Source of the DNA: Gnetum montanum
Taxonomy: Eukaryota > Streptophyta > Gnetopsida > Gnetales > Gnetaceae
Assembly: GCA_015680685.1 (NCBI GenBank)
Contig: MNCI01006052.1
Location: 130,080 to 160,144 of the forward strand
Length of the DNA stretch: 30,065 bases
Reading direction: 5' to 3'
Shown: positions 1-10,730 of the stretch, piece after piece
Layout: each line of letters opens with the position of its first letter
Numbering within the stretch: position 1 is the first letter of the stretch
Position numbers and translations under genes: made by a program
Notes under the pieces: generated by a model
The model's input: the letters and a program-made list of their open reading frames with translations, nothing else
What the model was told of the DNA's origin: nothing
Databases searched by the model: none

Positions 1-431
1 CAGTTGAACAAAATAGGAAATTTTCAACAACTCACAGTACTTGGCAAAGTTGGCTGAATCTCTTTAAAGCAAGTCATTTGTAGTTCACACACAACACAAT
101 TGTTACATTTTACACAACCGCATGCCGCAATAGCACACACACATACTCATATTAACTACTGAGTTTATTTGGAGCTATCTGGGCCTTGGTGTTGCCAGAG
201 ACCAGCAAGCATCTAAATCCTGTTCGAGGACACTCGTTGGCGATCGCGTCCCAAACGGTCGCCAACAGAAACCACCTAAGAAAAGAGGACTCAACATTAT
301 AATCTTTCGGGGACATGTTATTCCAATAATTGACATCACATGGAAATAAAGTAAATCTATTAAGGCAAGTAGTAAGGTATAACCTAACTTTGGTAATAAC
401 CTTACTAACGATTGGCCCCGTGTGATTGCAA
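1..431. other. Unassigned left edge, probably inner part of gypsy element A
   Basis: No coding trace is recognisable here. By eye, from about position 290 the sequence loosely follows the stretch just before ORF3 of element C (about 25740-25869), so at least that part is probably the spacer of element A. The block 236-266 keeps several CpGs and holds an 8-bp inverted repeat (GTTGGCGA at 236-243, TCGCCAAC at 259-266), which sets it apart from the CpG-poor DNA around it. The element's 5' LTR, gag and pol would lie to the left of the window if they survive. Confidence 0.35.
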
Positions 432-1219
432 ATGACCCATAAATGCAGACAATAGGAAGGTCCTGCTTAAGGTGAGATCAAAAGACCTAGGAGAGGTGAA
501 GGACAAGTTCCTACTGAACAACATGTAGAGTAGGAGGAACAATCATTTAGTATCCACTAAGAAGACCCTGCTACTGTACAATCAAGGCAGGTGAAAGGAG
601 GAGCTGCTGCAGCATCTAAACAAAGATGATATCTCACATTGCCCCAGGGTTGTGTTCAGACCATCCATGAAAGGTCCATATTCCTTGTAGTAATCATGGA
701 ATTAAACTTTGGACGTTTCGTAGAATTTGCTTTGGAGGCTGTTAGGGATCACCTCAAAGGGTCCTCATTATGACCTACCCTCTCTGAAAGTGGTGCCTGG
801 TACTTAGGGAAAACATACCAATTTTGGCACAATAAAGAAGAAGGCATCACAGTTAACAATTGTGGTGTGACTATTGATTTCTCTGTTCAAGCCATTTTGG
901 AAGTATTAAACCTTTCGAATATAAGGCCAAAGGTTGCTCAAAACTAGTTGGACACTTTTAGAACTGAGAAACTTAATAAAATGTTGACATAGAATAAAAG
1001 GGTGGTGAAAGAAAAAGAGAAGGCTGAGTAGGATGCCTCTATGGCACAAGCACAAACTTACACGCACACCAAGGCACTCAAGGCGTTACAAGAGGAGAAA
1101 ATCTAGGCCATACTTCAACACCATCAAATCCCAAGACCTGGAGTGCAAGAAAAGGGAAAGACACCCATGGAGGAGCCACCACCACCAGGAACTACATGAG
1201 TTCCATCCAATTTTGTAAT
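432..1219 (+). pseudogene. ORF3 remnant of gypsy element A
   Basis: This is a broken reading region between the missing pol and the 3' LTR. At about 690-960 it reads, across stops, as a domain containing LNFGRF, GAWYLGKTYQFWHN and VTIDFSVQAILEVLNL. These match ELNFGPF, GEWYLGETYLFWKN and YSMKAITQALGLPE in element C (26170-26395), so the two are the same gene. The pattern of a short beta-like stretch followed by an AI..L.L motif resembles the family called putative plant transposon protein domain, which is known from plant gypsy elements; that match is by memory only. It is about 0.8 kb long against about 2 kb in element C, so roughly 1.2 kb of the middle is deleted. The end keeps a proline-rich tail (EEPPPPG). 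Stops include TAG at 1029 and 1105. It cannot make a full protein. Confidence 0.6.
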
Positions 1220-1370
1220 TATAGAATTTTCTTTTGTGTTGTGTCTCAATTTTGTTCTGAATCCACACTATGGCATGAATCCATTCTAGTCAGTCAATAA
1301 TCCCATACCTATCCATTGTGTAATCAATGAAGCTTATTCTCACTTTAACTTGAGGATGATTTTTTATTTA

Positions 1371-1382
1371 GTTGTGGGGGTA
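1371..1382 (+). promoter_or_regulatory. Polypurine tract of element A
   Basis: GTTGTGGGGGTA lies directly before the LTR start TGATGA. The same G-rich motif sits before the 3' LTRs of B (14093) and C (28130). It would prime plus-strand DNA synthesis during reverse transcription. Confidence 0.75.
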
Positions 1383-2226
1383 TGATGAGTCATGAATTTT
1401 CTGGCTATGATATCGCAGCCGCGATATCACGTATGTGATATTGTAGCCTAGCCATGATATCACATACGCGATATCATGACCTACCTTAATTTCTATAAGT
1501 AAGAGGCGGCTTTCCTTGTTCTAGGACTTAGTTCTTAGTAACTTACCCAAACTCTTGCAGTTTTTCCTTCTTAGAGTTAGAATTATTTCTCAGTGCATGC
1601 CCACAGTGTGGTGATTATAATTGTACGGCATCCTTATTCGAGTGTGACGTACTTGGACACGCACATGACCAGAAATAAATATCTAGATTACTTCATCATT
1701 GTAGCATTCACTTAGTTTAATTAATTAATTTTTATTGTTACTTATTACTTTAGTAGTTAATATGTCTCTATCGTAAATTCCTATTAAATGTGGAATGAGT
1801 ACGACTTGATCAAGAGCATTCAAGTGTGACTACTTGGTAACCCAGTAGTGTACCTAGGATCTGCGCTTAGTAATCCTAGTGGTAGTTGTGCACAGGGTCC
1901 AAGATGTGTATTGATGATTAAGGACCAGATACTCATTGCACTTAGGCTAGCTTAGATTCTCCCTCACCCTCTCTCTCCTAGCTTAGTTAATATTATTTAA
2001 CATCATACCCAGGAGTAGCATTAGCATAGAAACACATCATACACCTCACTCTGGACTAAACCATATGTGACAAAGCTAATACTAGTCTAGGTGGGAAGAC
2101 AATGAAATGTGACCTAAGAATAATTATCTTGATACCACAACTAGCCTGTCTGCGGATTTCGACCAGATCATGCGTGAAACACTCGTATTTGAATGGTTGA
2201 GTGTAGGGGTACCTCACTAGTCATCA
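1383..2226 (+). repeat. 3' LTR of gypsy element A (844 bp)
   Basis: The LTR starts TGATGA and ends TCATCA, the family's terminal inverted repeat. It has a likely TATA box (CTATAAGTAAG near 1492-1502), the conserved CTCTTGCAG...GAGTTAGAAT segment at 1552-1582 and a poly(A) signal AATAAA at 1674-1679. The end reads GTAGGGGTACCTCACTAG before TCATCA, like the other LTRs. U3 (1400-1480) is built from GATATC palindromes, including 9-bp stems at 1408-1416/1421-1429 and 1453-1461/1470-1478. The downstream base is copia Gag and no primer site follows, which makes it a 3' LTR. Confidence 0.85.
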
Positions 2227-3406
2227 ATTTTGAACATGCTTCCATAGTAGTACAGATCCTTTAAGATTTAATGGTTAATTAATTAGCTAATGATCATGTC
2301 TATACAAGAAGAGGGTAGACTTACTATGGAAGCGAGAGAGAGTGTGCATCTGACTACACAAGGAAAGAATAAGGGGGAAGCCAAGAATAAGTGGAAGGAC
2401 AAACTGCCAGCACAAGATGATATTAAGAAGGAATCTAGATGCTTTTTCTACAAGAAGAAAGGGCATGTAAAGAAGGAATATCCTAAATATCAGAAATGGC
2501 TTGAAAAGAAAGGTACTCAATTCTCACTTATTTGTTTTGAATCTAATATGGTTGATGTTGGCCATAACACATGGTGGATTGACTTCGATTCTACAATCCA
2601 TGTTACTAATTCCTTGCAGGGGGTACAAAACCTTAGGAAGCTAGTGTGAAGTGAGTTGTGCATCTATTCAAGCAAGAAGATGCACTCACATGTGGAGGCA
2701 GTTGGAACATGTAAATTAGTTTTTAACTAGTGGTTTTGTTTTAGAGTTGAAAAAGACATTTTATATTCCAATTTTTTTTGAGGAATTTAATTTTTGTTTC
2801 AAGGCTTGTATCATTGGGATTTTCCTTTAATTTTTAGACACTGTATTCATTTTATATCATAGATCTAAACTTATTGGAAATGGTACGTTGACATATGGTC
2901 TTTTCAAAATTAGTTTACAAAATGAAACTTCTTATACTTCTATGCATGTTCATGATAGTGCTGGCATTAAAAGATGTGTTATGAATGAGAAATCCTCTAT
3001 GTTGTAGCATCATAGATTAGGACATATCTCTATTGAGAGAATAAAGAGATTAGTAAATGATGGAGTACTTAGTACTCTAGATTTTATTGATTTTAGCACT
3101 TGTGTGGATTGCATAAAGGGAAAGTGAACCAATATGTCAAGGAAAGATGCTAAGAGGCGTTTAGACATATTAGAGATAATACATATAAATATTTGTAGTC
3201 TAGATATGGACATGTATGGTCAAAATTATTTCATTACTTTTATTGATGATTACTCACAATATATGTATCTCTACCTGCTTCATAACAAGAATGAAATTTT
3301 AGATGCCTTTAAGGTGTTTAAGGTTAAAGTAAAGAAACAATGCAGTAAGCAAATACAGATAGTGAGGTCTAATAGAGGTGGTGAATACTATGATAGATAC
3401 ACTAAT
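2227..3406 (+). pseudogene. Ty1/copia gag-protease-integrase fragment
   Basis: This is the 5' part of a copia polyprotein, cut on the left by the LTR of element A and on the right by element B. Domains in order: the end of Gag (the SIQEEGRL motif, 2299-2322); a zinc knuckle at 2440-2481 reading CFFYKKKGHVKKEY, in which the second and fourth cysteines have become Tyr; the protease start WWIDFDST (2572-2595), where the family has D-S-G; the pre-integrase segment LGHISIERIKRL (about 3020-3055); and the integrase core. In the core, the two aspartates expected in IHTDIC and VRSDRGGEYY are Asn here (3188-3190 and 3371-3373). Stops at 2647, 3007 and 3127 break the frame. All these losses are G-to-A type changes. 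The 5' LTR and N-terminal Gag are presumably beyond element A, to the left. The fragment is non-functional. Confidence 0.85.
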
Positions 3407-4290
3407 TGATAAATCATTTTTTGTTTGGCTTTGATATCAAGTATTCGATATTAGAGCCTTGATATTGGATACCTGATATTGGGCCCCAAGATGCGATGTT
3501 GAATATTTGATATTGTGGGGTATGTGCTAACTTATAAATATAGCGCTTGGACACATAGTTTCGATATAGTTTTTGTCATAGCATAGCAAAGCTCTTGAAG
3601 TTTCTATTTTCTAGAGTTAGAATATTTTCCAAAGTGCCTGCAATAGGAGTCATTGAGTGTATAGATCTCTATTTGAGCACTATTATACCTAAGCACAATA
3701 GTGTGTGCAGCAATAAAGACAAGCTTTTTGATCAAACCTTGTAGCACCTTGGCTAGCTTAAATATTTTATTCATGCATTTAATATTTTATGCAATTTATT
3801 TTAATGCTTTTAAGTAATTAAGCTAAAGTAAGCTAACTAGATTAAATAAAAGTTAATTAAACACATAAGTATGACCACTTTGAGCATGCGTATGAATCTT
3901 GGTAATCCCAGCAATGCTTAACGCTTGATAACCCAATAGCATTATACGTGTTTAGGATGTGCACAGAAAGTGGGATCAGATACTTATGTTATGATAGTTA
4001 GCTATTGATCAAGAATTAGATTATTTAAAGTGGTTCATAAATTAAGTTTTAACTTGTTATTAATCGTAGAAAAATAAAATATAAAATAATAAAAATCATG
4101 TGACTCAATTATACTTAATGAAATAATTAAGCTCCACAAGTATAGTTGAGAAGACAATGATTGTCACGATTAGATTTCATGTCTTCAAACTAGTGTACTT
4201 AAGAAGTTAAGGTCTATAGAATTTGACTAGATCACACATGAATGCTTGTGATTTGTATGGTTGGGCATAGGGGTACCTCACTGCTCATCA
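3407..4290 (+). repeat. 5' LTR of gypsy element B (884 bp)
   Basis: It starts TGATAAATC (a decayed TGATGA start) and ends CTCATCA. The TATA box is TATAAATA at about 3533-3540. CTCTTGAAG...GAGTTAGAAT lies at 3592-3623, and the poly(A) signal AATAAA is at 3712-3717. U3 carries repeated GATATC/GATATT units at about 3430-3515. The first 150 bp or so match the truncated 3' LTR at 14105. A primer site follows directly, which makes it a 5' LTR. Confidence 0.85.
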
Positions 4291-4291
4291 T

Positions 4292-4309
4292 TGGTACCAT
4301 TGCTAGGGA
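4292..4309 (+). promoter_or_regulatory. Primer binding site of element B, tRNA-Asp type
   Basis: TGGTACCATTGCTAGGGA matches TGGCGCCGTTGCCGGGGA, the complement of the 3' end of plant tRNA-Asp(GUC), with five differences. All five are C-to-T or G-to-A. The site lies one base after the LTR. Athila/Calypso-type elements are known to use this tRNA. Confidence 0.75.
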
Positions 4310-4439
4310 TCTTTAGTTATTATGTGTGCTATCTAAGACTTAGTGAAAAATTATTCAAGATCGTTGGAATGAACCCTAGAGTCATATCATATACTAAAAT
4401 AACTACCAAAATTTTAAGCACACTACATTTTTTATTTTC

Positions 4440-6954
4440 TAACATAAGATGTTTCCTTCTCATAGGAGTGATTCTCTACCCAAGTCTGACGGAGTACGTT
4501 AGTAGGTGCCCCAATAATACAGAGTGGTATATGCTCATCTTGATGAGTATGTACCTAATTTCACCTTTATCCTACACTAGGATGGACTATTATGATGGCA
4601 TGACATGGAGGGCAACATCGTGTTACTGCTCGATCGATCAATTCCTATGATGCTCCAACAAACTCTTATATGACTGGGACTCTAGGGACTTCATGCTGAG
4701 TATATTATGTAGGATAGTAACACTAGGGATTATCATCTCACTGATTTAAAACATCTAGGGGATTAATAACTAGAATAGCACTATGAATCTACAAAGGGAA
4801 AGTGGTTTAATGCTTCCCCATACCTACTATACCAAAAGGATGGTGTAGAATCCTTCTCTGGGGGTTTTTCGTCCTCTCTTTGACTTCAGTAAAGGAGGTT
4901 AAAACTAGAACTTGTAGTCTACAATCCATAATCTAGGTTCTAGCAAGAATGGATCCAATGACAAAGGAGGATCTAAGGAGCAGAGTCATGTCAGGGATGA
5001 TGACAGGAAACAAGATTGTGATCATGGTCGTGATCATCAAAGAGGGGGTAGTAGGCATCACAATGATGTTAGTCCTCCTTCCTCTTCACCTTCATTATTA
5101 TCTTCTTCCTCTTCTATCTCTAAATGCAACCATAGGGGGCACGATTATGATGGAGGTGACCAACGGGATCAAGATGATTAAAGGGACCATCAATCAAGTT
5201 AAGACTTGCAACACGGGCATTCAAGAAAGATCCATCACCATGAATGAAGAGGTAGCAGAGGGCATGATAGGCACTAGAAGCATGGCCTTCATGAGACTTT
5301 TCTTGCTACTTGAAGCATGCTAAACATTGTAGTGGCAGTGCAAATTCCTACAAGGCACATTAAGGATAGTCAGATCAAGAGGCTAGACATGAATAATATC
5401 CTTACATTCAAAGGGGGATATAATTTAGATCTATAGAACCATCTTTAAGATTTCCACGATGCTTGTGCCTTGCAAAATATAGAAAATGACTAGCAAAAAC
5501 TTAAGTTGTTCCTCAAGATACTCCTTAAAGAAGTAGAAAACTGGTACTGGTCCTTAGAACTGGAATCCATTCGACAGTGGAGTAAAATACTTGAAGTGTT
5601 CAATGATAAGTATCAAATGTACTTTGAGTGTCCAACTTGAGAAGGAAAATCCAAGGATGGAAGCAAGGGACACATGAATCCTTGGATGCCACCATGGGCC
5701 AATACTACTTCTTATTACACAGATGTCCTGACCATGGTTATTCTCAATGGGAACAACTTTGTCACATCATAGATGGGATCCGATCAGAAATGAGAAGAAC
5801 TCTAGGCATTTATGCCCAAGGGTAGTTGTCAGAATTAAGAGTCCATTAGATTCAATGGTTGATTGAGTAGGTAGTGAAAGAAGAAGGAGAGTTGAGGAAA
5901 TAGGAAAGTGCAAAAGAATATAACTGCAATCCTTCCATTCGTAAGAGGGAGGTTCAATTTTGTGATAGTGAGGAGGAATGAGCACTTGATGAGGTGGTGA
6001 ACTAGAAAACCTTTTCACTTCAAAAATTTACCTTTTAAATTTTGTCCAAGGTTGATCAGTTGTGGGATTCTATGAATAGAAAATTTCAAGTTGTCCTAAA
6101 AATTGCTGAAAAGTCAAAAGAAAAAAGTAGTAATCGTGATTGTAGGAGGTGTAAGAAAGCTGAACATGCCAACCAAAGAGGTAAGGGCAAGATTGCGGTA
6201 GTACAGGAAGTTGTAGGAAGTGAATCAGATGATGATGGTGGGTGTGACATCTACCAATATCAACATGCTAAGGGATGTTGCCCCATTGTGTTGCACTTAT
6301 AATAGTCAGGGATGTATGCTCTGAATCAATGGCAAGAACAAAGGAAAACACCTAGAAGATTGCCTTATCCTTAAGGTAATCCAAGGCAATTCCACAAGCA
6401 ACAATAGTATTATTCAAGTGAAATTCCATTGCAACCATATGAGCAGTCCAACAATGGCAAAAACTATAGTCATGGGCACTAGTACTGCCAAGGTAGCAAT
6501 ACCCTTATAGATAACCTAATCCATATGGGTATTACATTCAGTAACCCCTGTCTCTAAGCAACTCTTCTAGTCACGTTTCTACTTTCCAACCTTACTACTA
6601 CTCTCTTGACTATTATCAAAATGAATCTCCACATTCAAGGAGGAATACCACCTTTTATCCTTATCCTTCTTTTGTTCCTACACCTATTCCTCCATCCTCA
6701 ACACAGCTACTACCTACTCCATTCATGTAGGATGAACTTCTAGCCCAACCATAGCAATGCAACACTACTAGGGTAGTTAATCTATAATCAGTTCATCAAC
6801 CAAGTGGTTCAGATAATAGAATATGAAAAGATCTTTTTTTGATTGAACAATCCAACTAAGCCCTTACATATACATGCAGTGGAAACCATGCTTCTCCATC
6901 TCTCTCTGCATCTAATTCCTTTGAATCGCCTTCAAAACAAATACCGCCTAAGAT
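4440..6954 (+). pseudogene. gag of gypsy element B (broken)
   Basis: Capsid gene remnant. A pyrimidine stretch ending CTTCTCATAGG (about 4455-4465) just before the N-terminal region is shared with element C. The Gag core lies at about 5390-5830. It reads MNNILTFKGGYNLDL, then WYWSLELESI, then after a frameshift HESLDATMGQYYFLLHRCP and LCHIIDGI, the usual order of the plant retrotransposon Gag domain. A zinc knuckle CDIYQYQHAKGCCP is at 6243-6284, with Tyr in place of the second cysteine. Low-complexity sequence with many stops follows up to the protease. Stops at 5494-5496 (TAG) and 5823-5825 (TAG) fall at the same columns as stops in element C. The gene also forms the left arm of the large inverted repeat. 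It cannot make capsid. Confidence 0.75.
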
Positions 6955-7385
6955 CCATACTATTATGCTTACTTATGTTGTATTTGATTGGATCCATGTT
7001 GGGAACCTTCCTAGGAAAATAGCTGACCCTGCAGATTGTTGGGAATGAGCCATGTAAAGCTATTCTTGATTCAAGTTCTAGTCTCAACCTAATTTTTCAT
7101 GAGATGTATACTCCATGGAACCTCCCCCCTCTCAAGAAGAATAATATCATATTAGAATTGGTAGACTAGTCTACTATTTGGGACTGGTAGAGGATATTAG
7201 GACCACTATTATAATTGGGACTGGTAGAGGACATTATGACCACTATTTATGCATGGACTTATCTTGCTAATTTCCTAGTAATCAAGGTGGATAACTATCA
7301 ACTGGACTTCCAAATCATCATGGAAAGGGCATGGCTAAGCACTGTTGATGTAAGAATGGGCATAAGATATCTTTTCCTAGAGATG
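6955..7385 (+). pseudogene. Aspartic protease of gypsy element B (broken)
   Basis: This is a retropepsin-like domain, read mainly by comparison with element C. It shows AILDSSSSLNLIFHEMY near 7057-7110, where element C has LLDLGLGVNLISHDMY. The expected D-[LST]-G active site is therefore D-S-S, with the glycine gone. The C-terminal part reads LGLVEDIMTTI and ERAWLSTVDVRMG (up to about 7362). A 37-bp tandem duplication (7178-7251) shifts the frame, and a TAG at about 7168 stops it. Homology to element C ends abruptly at about 7385, where the inverted copy begins. Confidence 0.7.
7178..7251 (+). repeat. 37-bp tandem duplication in protease B
   Basis: Unit 1 is 7178-7214 and unit 2 is 7215-7251, both starting TTGGGACTGGTAGAGGA. 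Elements C and the inverted copy have one unit. As 37 is not a multiple of three, it breaks the protease frame. Confidence 0.85.
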
Positions 7386-8010
7386 GGTGTCCTCCTATTT
7401 TGTGCCTACTGCATATAGGCACTTTTGGATTTCCAACTCATCTACATACTGTTTACATACTTTGATTGTTGTGCTTTTAATAGAACAAAGCTTCTGCACA
7501 CAATGACATTCTATATCATTGTATGCGATGCATGGAACTTAGTTCTTCTCAATCTTTCTAAATGCATTTTCCTTGGAAATCTTTAAGGAAAGATCTCTAA
7601 TTCCCATTCATGCATAATAGTGCTCAACCAAGCCCTTCCTATAATGATTAAGAAGTACTCCTTGCAATTGTTGACTTTGATTTCTAGGAAATCAATATGA
7701 TACAACCACCCATAGAAAGTGGTCACAATGTCCTCCACTAGTCCCAAAGGAATAGTGATGGACTAATCTACCAATTCTTAATGGATGTTATTCTTCTTGA
7801 GAAGAGGCAAGTTCTAGGCATTGTACATTTCATGGAAAATTAGATTAACACTAGAACCAGAATAAAGAAGAGTCTTGCATGGCTCATATCTAACAATCTG
7901 CTAGTAGATGAGTAAACTTTTGGGATCATCTCTTTTCCTCGAAAGGTTGCCAACCTTGATCCAATCAGATACAATGTGGGTTAACATGATAGTGTGGATC
8001 TTGGATGGCA
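7386..8010 (-). pseudogene. Inverted protease copy in element B
   Basis: Read on the minus strand, this is the protease of the same gypsy family plus about 190 bp of the region after it. It shows LLYSGSSVNLIFHEMYN (near 7840), then NLPLLKKNN, SITIPLGLVEDIVTTF, IIIGRAWLST and the tail ending YMQ-AQ that matches element C at about 20665. The active-site aspartate is Tyr (D-S-G to Y-S-G). Stops include the one after DWIKVG...IY and the TAG after LVD. It lies in the place where element B should have the start of RT. Confidence 0.75.
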
Positions 8011-10110
8011 TTTGGTTTGAAGGATCTTGAAAGGAATGGATGCAGAGGATGAAGGAGACACAAGGCAACTACCCACATTAGTAGGTGAGGGCTTAGTAGG
8101 ACTATTAGTTCAAAAGAGTGGTCTTTTATGGGATTTGGGTTCCAAACCACTCGACTAAGGAGTCGACTATAAGTTAATAGCCTTAGTAGCATTACATTGC
8201 TATGGCTATGTGGGAATTTCACCTTGCATGGATGGTGTAGGTGGTAATTGGGTTGAGGGTGGAGGAACATGTGCTGAAGGATGAGGAGGGTGATAAGGAT
8301 ATAGGGATTTCCCTCTAGGATATGGAGAATTAGTTTTGTAATACTCTAGAGGGTAGTAGTAATGTTAAAAAAGAGCATGACTAGAAAATTCACGTAGAGA
8401 CATTGGTTGTTGAACATAGTACCCATATGGATTTAGCAGGCTGTAAGGATACTACTTCCTTGGAGGTGGCATCCCCCATGAATATGGGTGTTCCCACTGC
8501 TGATACTACTCATATGGTTGTGGTGGATATCCACTTGGATAATCAGCTTGTTGTTGTTGGTGGAACTACCTTGGGTTGCCTTGAGATAAGGTAACCTTCT
8601 AGGTGCTTGCCTTTATGCTAGTCTAGGATTCAAAGCATACACCCAAATTCTTATAAGTGTGACACAATAGGCCAACATCTCTTGGGATGTTCATATTGGT
8701 GGATGTCAAACCCACAATCATCATCTTATTCTGACTCCACAAATTCTACTATTGTTGTAGCCTTGTCCTTAACCCTTTTTTAGGCATGTTCAACTTCTTT
8801 TCTTCTCCTGCAGTCACAATCACCACCTTGTTATTTAGATTCTTCTATAATTTTTAGAGGAGTATGAAATTTCTCATCCAAAGCTTTCCATATTTTGTTA
8901 ACCTTAGCCAAAATTTTAGACATATATTTTTAAGTTAGTAAGGTTTTTTGCTACACCACTTCATCAAGTGATGCCTCCTCCTCACTATCACAGAATTGGA
9001 CCTCTCTTTTTGTGATGGAAGGGACCTAGTTATACTCTTCAGTACTTTCCCATTTTCACAACTCACCTTCTTCTTTTTCAACCTACTCAGTTAGCCCTTG
9101 AATTTGATGGACACTAAGTTTTGATAGTCTCCCTTGGGCATAGGCCCCAAGATTTTTTCTCATTTTTGATCGAAGACCATCTATGATATGATGAAGTTGC
9201 TCCCATTAGGAGTAACCATGGCTAGGAAATCTATGTAAAAGGGAATAATACCTACCCATGGCCATGTCTGAGGGTTCATGTGTTCCTTATTGCCATTCTT
9301 GGATTTTCTTTCTCAAACTGGACACTTTGGGGTACGTTTGATATTTGTTATTAAATAACTCAAGCATCATACTTCATCTATGAATTGATTCTAGCTCCAA
9401 TGAGCTATACAAACTTTCTTCTTCTTTTATTAGAGTCCTTGGAAATTGCTTAAATTTATACAAGCTATTTTCTATGTTTTGCAAGGCATAAGCATCATGA
9501 AAGGCTTGAAGATGGATCTGTGAATCTGAGTTATATCCCCCTTCAAATCTATAGATATTGTTACTATCTAATCACTTGATTCTACTATATTTCACATGCC
9601 TAGTAGGAATCCTGACTGCTTCTACAATGTTCAACATGCTTTGAGTTGCTAGCAAGGACTCATCATCATCATGATTTTGATGATGCCTATGATGTCTCTT
9701 GCTACCCCTTTGATCATGATGAGGCTTAAGATCATGATCCCGTCATTCACCTCCATAATTGTTTCATCCCCTATGATTTCAATCAAATTCAAAGGAGGAA
9801 GAAGATGTAATTAAAGAAGGTAAAGAGGGAGAACTACCACCACCACAGTGTCTTTCACCTCCTTTGTGCTTTTCACAGCCATGATCATCAAGTTTTTTGT
9901 CATCATGATGCTTGCCCAAGCCCTTGCCTTAACTCCACTTCTTCATGAACCCCCATTGTTAATAGTGAACTATAGATTCAGGTTCAAGCCCCATTCACCA
10001 GAGTCAAGGGTTGGAAAATCTTCATGTTGAGAACCATTAGAGGGAGGATCCTCATTGTCATCTTGGTTCAATAGGAACAAGGGGTTAGTAAACCGTTTCT
10101 CCTTTGTAAT
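8011..10110 (-). pseudogene. Inverted gag copy in element B
   Basis: Read on the minus strand from about 10110 to 8011, it follows element C from about 17940 to 20090. The N-terminal end matches the stretch GTTTCATAACCCATTATTC of C. The Gag core (about 9570-9150) begins FEGGYN-like after ATTTGAAGGGGGATATAAC and continues through FHDAYALQNIEN. A degenerate zinc knuckle (about 8714-8669) has His where the second cysteine should be. The proline- and serine-rich linker lies at about 8270-8010; a 101-residue minus-strand frame there (7965-8270) is the same off-frame reading as in C. Many stops are present. The inversion places gag against the flow of the element. Confidence 0.75.
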
Positions 10111-10730
10111 CCAAAAAAATAAGGATCATCCAAGGAATAACTCACCAACTAGAAACCATCAAAGATGTTTGGTTATTTATTGGACACAATGGCTCCTACT
10201 AGAGATTCATTGAGAATTTCTCTAAGATTACAAAATTATTGGTTGAGTTAACAAAGAAAGATGCTCCATTTGTCTAGAACAAGGAATGTGAAAAAGCATT
10301 CTGAAAAATGAAGGAAAAAATTGTAGAAAATCCAATTCGATAGGCACCCAACTAGTCCAGACCATTTCATGTTATGATAGATGCATCAATTATGCCTTGG
10401 GAGCTATTATTATGAAGTTGGACAACAAGAAATGTCCATATTACATCCACTATGCAAGCTAAAGCATTGTGGATGCATAATTGAACTACACTACTATAAA
10501 AGAAGAATTAATGGTAATGGTGTTTACTCTGGAAAAGTTCAGGCACAATGTACTTGGATATAAAGTATTTGTGCACACTGACCATAGTGCTATCCACTTC
10601 CTAATAAACAAGCCAATGATGAGCCCTCGTGTCATGTGGTGGTTGGTGATCTTACAGGAATTTGATCTTATGATGGTAGATCGAAAAGAAATTGAGAATT
10701 TTGTTACTAACCACTTTCCTCAGTTGTGAT
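10111..10730 (+). pseudogene. RT end and RNase H of element B (broken)
   Basis: Plus-strand pol resumes at about 10111 with ATCCAAGGAAT, matching element C at 21750, so everything of RT before this point, including the catalytic motif, is missing. The connection segment reads ELTKKDAPFV then a TAG (10275-10277) at the column where the family has Trp, and NKECEKAF. RNase H begins near 10375 (MIDAS) and continues across frames as TTIKEELMVMVFTLEKFRHN, VFVHTDHSAIHFLINKP and QEFDLMMVDRKEIENFVT up to about 10728. The TDH motif is kept here, while element C has TNH. Frameshifts split the domain. Confidence 0.75.

Larger units (their letters stand above)
290..2226 (+). mobile_element. Ty3/gypsy element A, 3' part (ORF3 remnant plus 3' LTR)
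   Basis: This is the right end of an LTR retrotransposon of the same family as B and C. In order it shows a decayed ORF3, a 3' untranslated stretch, a polypurine tract and a full 3' LTR. No primer site follows the LTR. The next base belongs to copia Gag, so this is the outer right edge of the element and the insertion lies inside copia gag. The left end of the element, and hence the target-site duplication, is outside the window. The left limit given is where homology to element C becomes visible and is approximate. Confidence 0.75.
4795..10110. repeat. Large inverted repeat of gag-protease, arms over 2.5 kb
   Basis: The left arm (about 4795-7385, plus) and right arm (about 7386-10110, minus) both carry Gag followed by protease, with the protease ends meeting at about 7385. 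The right arm runs about 190 bp further into the region after protease, so the loop is short. The two Gag cores match at about three quarters of positions by eye. The arms share changes not seen in element C, for example GAACATGCC in gag, CACCTAGAAG near the knuckle and KKNN in protease. They are therefore closer to each other than to C. The right junction at about 10110 returns to plus-strand pol. Confidence 0.8.

Noticed and set aside
1383-2226. Solo LTR
   Set aside because: A polypurine tract and ORF3 remnant lie directly upstream, so it is the 3' LTR of an element.
4949-5323. 124-residue frame in B as a host gene
   Set aside because: Rich in Met, Ile and Thr from a decayed Arg/Asp/His stretch of gag; its equivalent in C is the low-complexity part at 18050-18430.
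7965-8270. 101-residue minus-strand frame as a separate gene
   Set aside because: It is the off-frame linker reading of the inverted gag copy, matching the off-frame reading at 19850-20110.
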